Source of the DNA: Paramecium pentaurelia | Lineage: Eukaryota; Ciliophora; Oligohymenophorea; Peniculida; Parameciidae | Reading direction: 5' to 3' | Length of the DNA: 64,000 bases | Assembly (NCBI GenBank): GCA_905183005.1 | Contig: CAJJDO010000088.1 | Coordinates: 310,001 to 374,000 of the forward strand | Part shown: positions 1 to 10,578 of the stretch, one piece after another | How the letters are laid out: every line of letters begins with the position of its first letter | How positions within the stretch are numbered: the stretch's first letter is position 1 | Notes under the pieces: model-generated | The model's database searches: none | Seen by the model: only the letters and a program-made list of their open reading frames with translations | Told to the model about the DNA's origin: nothing | Made by a program: the position numbers and the translations under genes

Positions 1-1299
1 TATAATATAGGTGTCAATAATCATAAAGTTACAAGATTTGTTGTTAATACTAATCATGAACTCAAAGTGGAAACATAAATTGAGGCTCACAAAAAAAGAT
101 TATAACATATTGATTTTATTTCATTAGAAGGTGATAATGTATTAAAGGAAGGTTAATCTAAAGTAATAACTACATCTAAAGATGGTTTTTTAAAGATCTT
201 TGATTATCCATCTTTTGATTTAATGTGTGCATTGAATGTTAATCATGTACTCCCACTTAAATGGTCGATTAAAATAGATGAACATGAAATTATTAAATTT
301 AAAGTGGCTTTTGCATTAAAAGTAATACATTTTATTAGGTCTTAACCTAATCTAACTATTAGTCATTTAAGAATGCTAGAACCTAATTCAATATTTAAAA
401 ATTTATTAAGTTAAAAGAAATTCTTTAAATAAAATACAAATGAAAACAAAGTTTAATTATTGTAAGACTTTTATGAACCTAGAGATTTGGTATTTTAAAA
501 AGTTAAGGGATTCTATAAAAATGAATTATAAGGACTTTCTTTAAAATAAATTGAAGAAAAAAAGAAAGCATTACTTTAAGCAAAAATGTTTGAAAAAGAT
601 TATAATGAATAAAATTTTTAATCAGAATAGAAATAAAATGAAGATATAGGAAATAAAGAATTTAAAAGTTGGTAGTAATTTCTTCATCCAAATTTCAGAA
701 AAAATGGAGTACAAGGAGAAATTGAATAAATTGAAAGATTACATATGGTTCATCAATTTGAAAAAAGATTAGATCAAGTCTTAACTAAAGAAGATGATAC
801 AAATATTAAGCCAAATGTTTCAGGAAGAAGATATTCAAAAACAAAACAAGAAATCTAAAATAAAAGTGCAAATAAATCTTCAAGATTAAGATCAACGCTT
901 CCTTTCTTTCAATATGCTAGTGATAGAAAATTAGCATCCATTCCTGCTTCAACTGATACATCTCAAAGATCTACTCATGTTGGATATGATACTATGAGAG
1001 AAGAATACTCTAAAAAAAGAATTTAAAGAGTTTAATTTTTATCATAAAATATTGGCTAATTGATCTCTGATTTAGATTAGAATAAAAAGAAATAAGGATT
1101 AGAAATAGGAGAAAACACTATGAGAAAAACTAGTGGATAAGTATTTAATTAGATTGTTAATAAATTGAATGAGAAATTAAGAGATTCAAAGTTTAAGAAA
1201 TACTCTAGAAGTATGTGTAAACAAGATTTAGAAGGAATTTTGATTGATGCTCATCTAGATTCTATGCACTCTAAATAATCCTTAAGGAAATTGCCTTGA
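1..1299 (+). CDS. WD-repeat protein, C-terminal part (5' end outside window)
   Basis: Open in frame from base 1 to TGA at 1297-1299 (432 codons) when TAA/TAG are read as Gln. Near the start the protein has a WD-repeat-like strand set (ITTSKDGFLKIFD, about residues 55-68), so this is the tail of a beta-propeller protein. The rest is a charged Q/K/E-rich tail with probable coiled coil and a low-complexity Ser/Arg segment. No intron is needed in the visible part. The start and the rest of the propeller lie upstream. The function of this particular WD protein is not recognisable; WD-repeat assignment rests on one repeat. Confidence 0.7.
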
Positions 1300-1437
1300 T
1301 TTCAGAATTTACATTAATTTTAATTCATTTCTATATATATATATATGATAAATCTAAAAGATTATCATTTAAATATTACTTTATTTTTTTTAGAAATAAC
1401 ACACTATTTTAAATTAATTGTTATATTATAATCAAAA

Positions 1438-2828
1438 ATGGGATAAACTTGTGCATGTCAACAGAAAATAGAAGAGGATCCATATCTTGAAGATTCATAA
1501 CATTAGACCAATTAATAGAAGCAAACTGATCTCCAACCTAATGCCGATAAGATTGAAGTGGAAGAATAAGAATAAGAAAAAGAACAATAAACTATAGATA
1601 TTGATCCAATACAACTCAAATCATATGAGATTGAGGATAATTGTCCTTAAGGCCTTTAACCACTTTCATTTTAAGCATAATAAGAATTCATTGATCAATT
1701 TCCTGCAATTGTTAAAAAATAACTTTAGAAACTATAAAAACTTGAAATTAAAGCATCTATATCTCCTAATTATAAAAGAATTCCTCAAATTGATACACCG
1801 TAATAAAAGTATAATATTCATTATTAGTTATTAATTATTAAATGGAGATGTTTATGTAGGATAATGGGCTGAAGGAAAACCTTTTGGTTTAGGCAAAATA
1901 TATTATATTGATCACCAAGTTTATGAAGGTCAAGTTATTGATGGAATTCCTGAAGGAGAAGGTAGAAAAATATTCAAAGATGGTTCATATTACAGTGGTA
2001 TTAAACAAACTATAATTCAAAAGGATAATTTAAAATGGGAGAAATAACTGGAAAGGGTAAGTTTACTAGATTAGATGGTTTCAAATATGAAGGTGATCTT
2101 TTATGCGGTTTACCTGATGGAAATGGAATTGAAACATGGCCAGATGAAACCACTTATTAAGGAATGTACAAATTAGGTAAAAAACATGGGAAAGGAACTT
2201 TTACTTGGGGTAATAGAAAGAATAAGAAAACAGGTAAATTAGAAACCTATACTGGTTAATTTAAAAATGATTAATTTTATGGATCAGGAAGATATGAATG
2301 GTCTGATGGAAGAATTTATGATGGAGAATGGGTAGATGGCAAAATGGAAGGTGAAGGTGAATTCATATGGCCAGGTATTTAATTATTTAAATTTATATTA
2401 GATAAGAGAAAATATACTGGACATTATTTAAAAGATTTCAAATCTGGTTATGGTGAATTAGAATGGCCAGATGGAAAAAAATTGGCAGGTTAATGGAGAA
2501 TGGGTAAATTGAATGGAATTGTTACTCTAACTATTAAAAGTAAAATTAAGGAAGGATAAACTCAACCAGAATCTGATAAAACATTTATATCTGAATGGGA
2601 AGATGGAAGACGAATAAGATGGCTGGATAATTTAAAACATAGTGGAATACATAGCAATATTAGTTAGCTTAGAAATTTTGATGAACATTAGGTTTAATAA
2701 AATACTAGTTAAATATTACATTCTCAAATTAGATAAGATGAGTTGCTGTCAAATAAGTAGGATTCTATATTGAATAATTCTAAAATTTAACAATAATAAA
2801 CTATATTTTAATAAAATGCATATATCAA

Positions 2829-2870
<42 letters not shown>

Positions 2871-3057
2871 TTAAAATCAGATTATTGAAAATCAGAATAA
2901 TTAATCTATAAAATAAAATTAATAGGAAATTGGCAGCTATAATGTTGAGGATAATTAATTTGAATAGTTTAATGAACCTAAGAAATAACATTAAAATCAA
3001 GATATATTTGGTAAGGAAAGTGATCAATAAGGCTAAAAAGATAAAACAGACATATGA
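1438..3057 (+). CDS. MORN-repeat protein with Gln-rich tail
   Basis: ATG at 1438, TGA at 3055-3057, three introns (1809-1827, 1998-2023, 2375-2401), about 515 aa. After a Gln/Glu-rich N-terminus come at least seven MORN units (for example LNGDVYVGQW, FKYEGDLLCGLPDGNG, RIYDGEWVDGKMEGEG, KKLAGQWRMGKLNG). MORN repeats typically bind membranes or scaffold ciliary and cortical structures. The first intron is only 19 nt and the second ends in AAG, but both are needed to keep MORN units in register. The tail contains 13 consecutive TAA (Gln) codons. The N-terminal MGQTCACQ could be lipid-modified (Gly2 plus Cys), which is inference only. Confidence 0.85.
2830..2868 (+). repeat. (TAA)13 microsatellite coding for polyglutamine
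   Basis: Thirteen perfect TAA triplets in frame inside the MORN-protein gene. With the ciliate code they encode 13 Gln in a row. On a standard code this would be a wall of stop codons. Confidence 0.9.
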
Positions 3058-3112
3058 TAATAATTTATATTTATATTTAATATAACATTTTTGTATAAAT
3101 TTATTTAAATAA

Positions 3113-4198
3113 TCAGGAAATGCTTTAAGTTTTCATTTTTTTAGTTGGTTTTTTAGGTGTTTTCTTTGAATCACTATTAGCTTAAGTTCTCATTCTTATG
3201 TTTCTTTTAAATGGTAATAATAAATTAGATTTTTCATCATATTATTTTGAATAGAATTATTATACAAAAGATTTCATAGCATCATCTTCAACTGAATTTA
3301 TTTATTAAGTTTAAGCATTAGTAGGAGTAAATAAATATTAAGTTGAATTAAATTCTTCAGCCAAATCAATTTTTTAATGATTCAATTTCAATAAAGATAG
3401 TACTTCAGGTTTCTGTTTTATTTTTTCTAAATCTTCTCCTAATGGAGCTTATTATTATAAAGCCATAATAAAATTAGCTTCTTTTTCAATATTACTTATA
3501 GTTCCCATCCTTCTAAAAGTTCTAGCAGTATTTACTTTATGAGTATTTTCTGATTTCAATTTTATGTCTTCTTTGACAATAGGATCGAAATTAATATGCA
3601 TCAAATCTTATTTGGATCCTTATCTACTGAAATAATCCACAAGAGCATAAAATTTCATATCACCAAACTCGAAGTATTTCTTAGGTTTTTATTAACTTTC
3701 TCTTAGTTCTTATGAAATTTGTTTTACTCTTTATAAATAACTTTTGCTAAAAACATCTAATTTCGGAGGTCTTAAAGAGTCTGCATACTTTTTTACAGCC
3801 ATCATCTTTTAAAGTAATACAGCATTTTTCTTTTTTTCATATTCATTATATTATTTAAGGATGGCCATTTCAGCAGGTGTAAATTTTTCATTCAAATCTA
3901 TATCAATAGAAGAAGTTACCTGCTGATTCTTTATAACCAACTCCTAAATCATATTTCATAAGGAAACCATGCTGCCAACCTTTTTCTCCCAATAATCTGT
4001 CTGGCAATATTTTCAATATTTTATGTCCAGGTGGTCCAATAGAGGATTGTGTTTAATCGATCTAATTTAGTTTGACCCTACTTTGCAGAATTGTTTTCGA
4101 CAAAATTTTCTAGCAGAATTCTTCTCACAGCCTTCCTCTCGCAATTTAAGATACATCATTGCATTGCTGTTATAGGATGCATGAATTCGAGTACACAT
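3113..4198 (-). CDS. Conserved-looking protein of unknown function
   Basis: Minus strand, ATG at 4196-4198, stop at 3113-3115, two introns (4062-4081 and 3898-3919), about 347 aa. The first exon is Cys/Arg-rich (MCTRIHASYNSN..., with CEKN, CRKQFCK). It is followed by IGPPGHKILKILPDRLLGEKGW and a long charged, probably helical region ending in a Lys-rich tail (KKTPKKPTKK). I recognise no family. The reading frame is clean and both introns are canonical GTA/GTAG to TAG, so the gene itself is well supported. It converges on the MORN gene with 55 bp between stops. Confidence 0.75.
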
Positions 4199-5623
4199 AG
4201 AAAATATATTAATGTTTAATGAAAATCTTCATTAAGAGTAATAAATATTCTTCATTAAGAGAACAAACAATAATAATGAGAAATATTGATATTAGAATAG
4301 ATCACAAAACATAACCTTGCCTGAATTATTTAATATAACATAATTTATATTTTTCACAATAATTTTATAAATATAAAAGTCTTTTAAGAAAAATATACAA
4401 ATTTAATTATTATTTTATTCAAAATTTCCTTACTTCTTTCTCTCATTATTATTTATCAATGGATTCCTTAATATTATATACAGTAATTGCATAGAAGATT
4501 TATGTTTGCCTCATTTCTATAATAATGCATTTTAATCTTCTTTTTTATGTTCTAATCATGAAACTTAGTATCTAAGTTTTAAGTAATTAAATGTTATTTT
4601 TATTGTTACTTTTTAATAATCCTATTTTACTTTAATTCATTTTCTACTAAAAATGAAGAATTTTCTAAAGGGGGCTCAGTATATCTGTTTTCCATTTTTA
4701 TAAATCTATTTAATGTGATAATATTAATGATAATTCTTATATTTATACTTAAACTTTAAAATTAAAAGATATATCACTGAAACCCATTATTTTACGAATA
4801 TTTTGATTATTCAAATGAGTAGATTGAATAATTAAGTACTGGTTTGAATTAATTCAAACCAGTATTTAATTTGATGAAAAAAAATATTATTTTTGACAAT
4901 ATAAATTATGTAGAGAATATTCATAGATTGCAGCAATAATAAACAATTCATAAAAAGGTAAAAAACTTGTTTATCAATTAGTAATAATTAGATGAAAAAT
5001 CTTTATAATAAATACAATAACTCAAGTTTTTAACATAAAGATCTTGTTAACTAAGTATAATTTAACTCTTAGAAATTTGTAAATTAGTAAATTTAAAATT
5101 AACTTTCCAAAATTATAAATGTTTAGATATGTATGATAATAGATTATAAAGAAAATCATTAAATTTGATTAATGGAATTTATTGATTTTTAGCAAAGTAA
5201 GAAATACAATCTTTTGATGATAGATATAAGGAATAACTTAGAATATAGATGATTACAAATAAGACAATAATAATATTTTGAGTATAAAACTAAAGAAAAG
5301 AAGAGAGAAATGTTATTATTGAAATTAATACAAAAGTGAAGAAAAAAGAACTGAAGAACCTGTGCCATTCTTAAAAACAATTTAATTAAAAGAAAACAAT
5401 TGATATCAAATATAGAATTAAAAGATTATGGTTGATAAAATATATTTATGAATTAGACTAATGATTAATCTTAAGATACAAATGAAATTTTTTTACTATA
5501 AACTAGTGATAACTTCTAATTTTGTCTTGATGGGGTATAGGTTTTATAATCAGAAGACATTACGGAAAACAAAAAAGAAGTTTGGAAAGAATTTAGTATA
5601 ATGATTATATTTATTTTAACTCA
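4199..5623. other. 1.4 kb without a convincing gene; decayed ORFs and a palindrome
   Basis: Very AT-rich. On the plus strand an ORF from ATG 4459 (hydrophobic, about 65 codons) and another from ATG 4874 to TGA 5183-5185 (103 codons) stop without a splice that lengthens them. The second is Leu-rich and looks like a leucine-rich-repeat or B-box-protein remnant, and weak continuations follow in shifted frames to about 5600. I read this as intergenic DNA with gene remnants. A short multi-intron gene that I failed to splice is possible. Confidence 0.4.
4830..4871. repeat. 42-bp near-perfect palindrome
   Basis: The core 4837-4864 is a perfect 28-bp palindrome (tactggtttgaatt followed by its reverse complement). 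Including the flanks 4830-4871, only one base pair mismatches, and that would be a G-U pair in RNA. It has no loop, so it could extrude as a cruciform or act as a binding site for a dimeric protein. It also begins GTA and ends CAG (4836-4862), so a structured intron cannot be excluded. Confidence 0.85.
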
Positions 5624-6933
5624 ATGAAATCAACCAAAGCCAGATAAGTTACAAATACATCACAAATCGAAACTACACTTAATAATTAGAGTATTTCTTC
5701 TCGTAAGGTTCCAAAATTGCCATACTTGTATACAAAACATAATCAAGTTCTATCTACATCTCGAAAACTTTTGTTAGAAGAGAATTCTGTTATTATATAA
5801 CTAAATGGATAGAAAAAAGAGTTACTAAAACTGATTTATGATAGATAATTAGATGATGCTATAGATAGTAAGTTATTTTTATAATAGTGTAGTAACAAAG
5901 AAATTAGTTTAGTAATGTATTGCCTATGATCTGAATATATTTGGTAAATCACTTCATATACTGGCAGACCTTTATATATCTAACAGAGAATTTGCTAATG
6001 GATTGTACATTTACAATGTACTTAGAGTTTTGGCAGACGTTTAAAACAATTAAGCACTTAAAATTGAAGCTTTAATTCAAATGGGAGATTTATGCAAATT
6101 ATAATAATAATATCATCTCAGCAAAATATTTTTAAAGAAAGCTCTTTAATATGTATGGTATATGAATGATACTGAAAACGAAGCAACAATTTATGATTAT
6201 TTTGGAGTTCTTTATTATGTATAAGGAGAATTAAGATTGGCTAAAGAATATCATGATAGAGCTATGAATTTTATTAAAGAATCTAATGATAGTGCTGCAC
6301 GTAAACATGGTATTGAATATGTAAAGACTTATATAAAAAGAATTAATTATTAATCTTAAGTTATGAATAATATGGTATTGTCTAAATTAGGATTAATATA
6401 AGGTAATGAAACAGAAATTAAATTAAATACACTACTAGATTTTAATATATTGACAGATTAAATTTTATAAGATTATGAATTTTAAGTTGAAATGTCAACA
6501 CCAAATAGACCTTAAAGATGTATAACTAAAAATGGAGTACTTTAAAATGATGTTGATATGTTTGAAAATGTAAAAGAATTGCATGAAAGATAAAAAAAAA
6601 GAAAATTTTTTGAAAAAAAAATACCAGTAATGCATTTAACTAGATCAGTATTTAAATAAACAATTGAAGAATAACTTGAATAACGTATGAAAACAGATAA
6701 ACAAAAAAATGTATATATATTCTTTTGATTAGTCTGTTGAAGAATATAAGAAGTAGTTATAAAAATTTCATACTTATAAAAATTTCCCTGAAAAATTAGA
6801 AAAGGTTAATATTAATCATTTATCTCCAAACAGAAATCTTATTGGTTTTAAATATAGTTTTAAACCTATGCGTCATTCATTACTTGATTTATTTGGTGAA
6901 ATTGAATAATATATGTATTTACATTAATCCTGA
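5624..6933 (+). CDS. TPR-repeat protein
   Basis: ATG at 5624, TGA at 6931-6933, introns 5868-5892 and 6711-6732, about 420 aa. Helical repeats of roughly 34 residues are visible from about residue 85 to 250 (for example LKIEALIQMGDLCKL, AKEYHDRAMNFI), with the spacing and Ala/Gly/Tyr positions of tetratricopeptide repeats. TPR proteins serve as protein-binding scaffolds; in ciliates many are ciliary. The C-terminus is basic and contains a conserved-looking RHSLLDLFGEIE end. Specific role unknown. Confidence 0.75.
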
Positions 6934-7118
6934 TTTTCTTAATTATTTATTTTTATTTTAACAACACAAAATAACTAAATCATTTATATAAGCTTTAATG
7001 AACACTCTATTTATGAATTCAATACTTATACATATATATATATATCAAGACATTTTTAATAAGGATGTAATCTAGAAAATATATAAATGTCTATTATATT
7101 AAATATTTAATTTTGGAT

Positions 7119-7835
7119 ATGAGAAGATTAATTGTCAACCAAACAAGAAGCAAGACAGTTGCAGCTCGTCCAAGTGCTAATTTAGATAGGATCAATAAAT
7201 GGTTGTAAACTCTTACAGCTAAAGCCAATACTTTAGAGAGCAGATTTTATGCATCATAATTAAGTTCCTTGTTTAATTTCTATTCTAAACCAACCACAGG
7301 TGCAGCTTAAGTAATAGCTTAATTAAATAATAGGAAATTGATTGGAATTATTGGAGAGAATAAATCACTACAGAAGGATTAGTTGATAAGGTATAAAAGG
7401 GTCATGATACTCTTCTTAATAAAGAATTTGATGTTGAACGTATTTGTCATCAAGTTGTTTCCAGTTAAAGCAAAGAATTAGAAGACTTAGAAAATGAGCT
7501 TACTTTCCATAGTGCTGTTTGGAGCAATTACTATTTGGATTAACATTTGGCATTACTCGATTTAGAGTAATATGGAGACAGAAATGATTACGTCAGTATT
7601 CTAATCAAATTTATGCATAGTTCATGAGGATTATGATTTCTATCCTGGATTAGAAGCAGATTTAGAAGAATTAACAGAAACTCATAATTGGATTCCTGGA
7701 TCAAAAGATGATATTAACTTGAAAGGTTACATGGTATCCTAATTCTAATGGGGCAAGAAGATTATATCATTTTATAGACATCCTTGTGATGACTTTAAAG
7801 CAGCAAGAGGTACCAAAAATATCTTGGGTAGATGA
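7119..7835 (+). CDS. ATP5PD: Mitochondrial ATP synthase subunit d-like
   Basis: ATG at 7119, TGA at 7833-7835, introns 7311-7333 and 7596-7620, 222 aa. The core IDWNYWREQITTEGLVDKVQ followed by a short helix matches the subunit d signature of animals (IDWAYYK...AGLVD). Subunit d is part of the peripheral stalk of the F1Fo-ATP synthase on the mitochondrial inner membrane. The N-terminus is basic (MRRLIVNQTRSKTVAAR), fitting a mitochondrial targeting peptide. The C-terminal part is longer and different from animal subunit d, as expected for divergent ciliate ATP synthase. Splicing is needed to expose the signature. Confidence 0.75.
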
Positions 7836-8322
7836 AATTTATCTATGCAAAATATTATAAAACAATATAATTCAATGCTTTATACAATATATTTATTATT
7901 TATCTAATATAGATGTTAAATAATATATAAAGATTGTATTTTGATTATAAATGTGAATAGATCTAATTATTCAATTACTTGTATTAATAAAATAATATTA
8001 TAAAATAACCAATACAAAAAGTAATTAATTTAAATTATAAGGTATAATAATCTTATAATATTATTCTCTCTTAAAGTTACAAGTGTTTTTATAGGATTAA
8101 AATCTTATTATTCAAAATAATAATAAGTAACTATATTTTATATATTATAAAATCAATAATGGAAAAATTAGTTTATAAAATTAAATATCATACATTTAAT
8201 AAGAAGGTATACTACTTTAAAAACGTTTAATCTAAGATCTCTTGTAGTTTTTAAACATTTATTAGTTTTATTTTAATTCTATGAAATTCTTCAAAAATTT
8301 ATTATAAATTGAATTAATTAAG
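7836..8322. other. AT-rich intergenic DNA
   Basis: 487 bp between the convergent ends of the ATP synthase d gene and the E2F gene. Only very A/T-rich sequence with short, unrelated ORFs; no gene, RNA or repeat seen. Confidence 0.6.
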
Positions 8323-9060
8323 TCATTTCTCCTTTTTATCATATTAGATTGGATAATTGTCATCTTAACAAATGTAGACTTAAATTTCATTATGTTAATT
8401 TTGCACTTTTGAACTATTTAAATAGACTTAATAAGGATATTCAGGATTATCATCTAATACAGTTTCTACTAATGTGCCTTTAGGGGCAGTAATAATAAAT
8501 AAGGCTTCACCCTTATGTTCAATTTATTAAGTTTTTGAGAGCTCTTTAAAGTCTTCTTATGTTAGATATGTATATTTAGCAATTTCAGGTTCTGTTTGAA
8601 ACTTCTCTTATAAATTTTTTTATAAGTGCTCAATATAAAAATCATAAGTTTTTTCTTCATTTTATAGTAATTCTAATTCTTACTTAATCTATTAGAGTTC
8701 ATTTTCTATATGTGGATCATCAGTAGCACCAATCCATTTAATTTTATTTTTTGAGATTTTTTCAATAAAACCTATTCCTTCTAAAACATTTGTTATGTCA
8801 TACATTCTTCTCTTTTACACTCCTAATACTTTAACAGCCATATTTAAATCAATTGTAAGATCATTTGAATTTTGGATAAGTTCGACAAATTTTTTTGTTA
8901 AAACAGATAAAGAATTATCATGTCTTGTTTTTAACTTTTCACCACTCTTTAATTCTTCATCATTATTAGATTCATTGAAAGAATCCTCATCAATAGAATA
9001 CTCTTCTTATTTATTTTTTTTTTCTGATTCCAATTTAATTTGTTTTCGCTTCAAATTCAT
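8323..9060 (-). CDS. E2F-family transcription factor
   Basis: Minus strand, ATG at 9058-9060, stop at 8323-8325, no intron, 245 aa. Residues about 40-110 form the E2F/DP winged-helix DNA-binding domain: SLSVLTKKFVELIQ, DLNMAVKVLGVQKRRMYDIT, NVLEGIGFIEKISKNKIKW. The RRxYDITNVLEGI motif is the DNA-contacting helix and is diagnostic. A leucine-rich dimerisation helix and an E2F coiled-coil/marked-box-like region follow. E2F factors control genes for the cell cycle and DNA replication, usually as a dimer with DP. The protein is short and lacks an obvious retinoblastoma-binding end, and the acidic start (EEYSIDEDSF) is unusual. Confidence 0.92.
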
Positions 9061-9643
9061 GCAATTATTAATTTATTTTTCATCTTAAAAAGAGCTCTAA
9101 ATTTATCTTCATATAAATCAACTATATATTTAGTTAAAACTTTAATTAATAAGAAATTATTTTATTCATTCATACTTAAATAAATTTTGTATCTATTTGG
9201 TAATCTCTAGATAAATAAATTAAAAAATAAAAAAGGATGAAATCATTTGAATAAATACTTCTTTAAAAAATAACTTCATTAATATCCAATTAATAAAAAT
9301 TTAGGTATAAAAATATTCTTGATTTTTTATTAATACATTATATTCATAACTTATTTATTACTAAAATTTATCTTAATAAATACTATTATTCACTTAAAAT
9401 TAATACTATATTATAAAAGATAATAATATTTATAAAATATTATTATTCGCGTTTAGTATCCGTTTTCTTTTTATTTTAAATAATCACAAGGCTTTATTTA
9501 TACAGTACAGGTTAGGTCAACAAAAAACTCATTTGCCAAACAAATATAACAGTTTTTTCATAACAATCATCAAAGGAACCTTCTGGATAAGTTATGAATT
9601 ATATTGATCTACTCATATTTTATTTCATTTTAATTGTCTTATT
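9061..9643. other. Intergenic region between divergent genes
   Basis: 583 bp separating the start of the E2F gene (minus) from the next start (plus). A short ORF from ATG 9594 (hydrophobic start) overlaps the downstream gene in another frame and looks spurious. Presumably holds both promoters; no motif could be assigned. Confidence 0.5.
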
Positions 9644-10363
9644 ATGTAGACAGAGACATCTGATTCACAATTAGAATAGATATACCAAAGCCTTTGTAGA
9701 GATGATAGATTTTGTTATGACTTAAGAATGCAATTCGAGAAAATTTTAAAAGTTGAACAGGAGAGACATCGTGTTTATAATGATTTTGCAATCTTTCTAA
9801 GTGGACTAGCTAAGGAACCATTCTAAAATACAATATCTATAATTGAAATGCTTGATGAACTTGCAAAGTGTATTTAAGAAGTTAATTAAAAATACTTGGA
9901 TAAATACAATGAAGACTAGGATAAAGGACTTATTAAATTGTTAAAATGCAAAATAATACCTAGTTTAATAGATGGATAGAAATTAGTTGAAGTTTAAAAG
10001 AAGGCATTAAATGAATATAAAGAGAAAGCTTCAAGATTAAAGAAATTAGAGTAAAAGAAAAATGAATATATAATGAAAAATGATGATAAATTGCTTAACT
10101 TAGAAAAATAACTTTAAGAGGCGAAGAGAGAGAAAATGGAAAAAGTATAAACTTTTAATTTTACATTTTAAAACTACGTAGAAGATAAAAATGATGAATT
10201 AAAAGGTTTATTCAAACACTTTCTTAATAGGCTTCTTGTGATATCTTCAGCAGGACTTCAGAATTACTCATTTGCTATTAATAAGGTTCATATAACAAAT
10301 GAAATTAAAGAAATTGAGTATTTATTAGGGGAGTTGGGTATTATACGGAAAAAGAAAAAATGA
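9644..10363 (+). CDS. Coiled-coil protein, possibly BAR-like
   Basis: ATG TAG ACA start at 9644 (MQTETSD), TGA at 10361-10363, 239 aa, no intron. Nearly all helix, with long heptad runs rich in Lys/Glu between residues 80 and 170. The arrangement (helix, long coiled coil, helix with FNFTFQNYVEDKNDELKGL near the end) resembles BAR/sorting-nexin-like domains that bind curved membranes, but no single motif proves this. Start chosen because an alternative upstream ATG (9594) is in the wrong frame. Confidence 0.65.
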
Positions 10364-10578
10364 TTTTAGATAATGATTTATCAAAAAATATAATGAATTT
10401 TTTATAAGTTTCTTTTCATATGAATTTATGACAAATCTAATTAGATAATTTATAAATTTGATATTGCTACAAAGAATAATAAGATATATAATATTTAGTT
10501 AAGATGGATTAAAACAAGAATATTAATTGTTAAAATTAATGAAAAAATTAATAAATATTGTAAATGAACTCAATTTTA

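Noticed and set aside
2749..3027. Minus-strand Leu-rich ORF
   Set aside because: It is the antisense shadow of the (TAA)n and Q-rich tail of the MORN gene.
9594..9800. ATG 9594 hydrophobic ORF as the start of the coiled-coil gene
   Set aside because: It is in another frame; the real frame starts at ATG 9644 and gives a clean 239-codon ORF.
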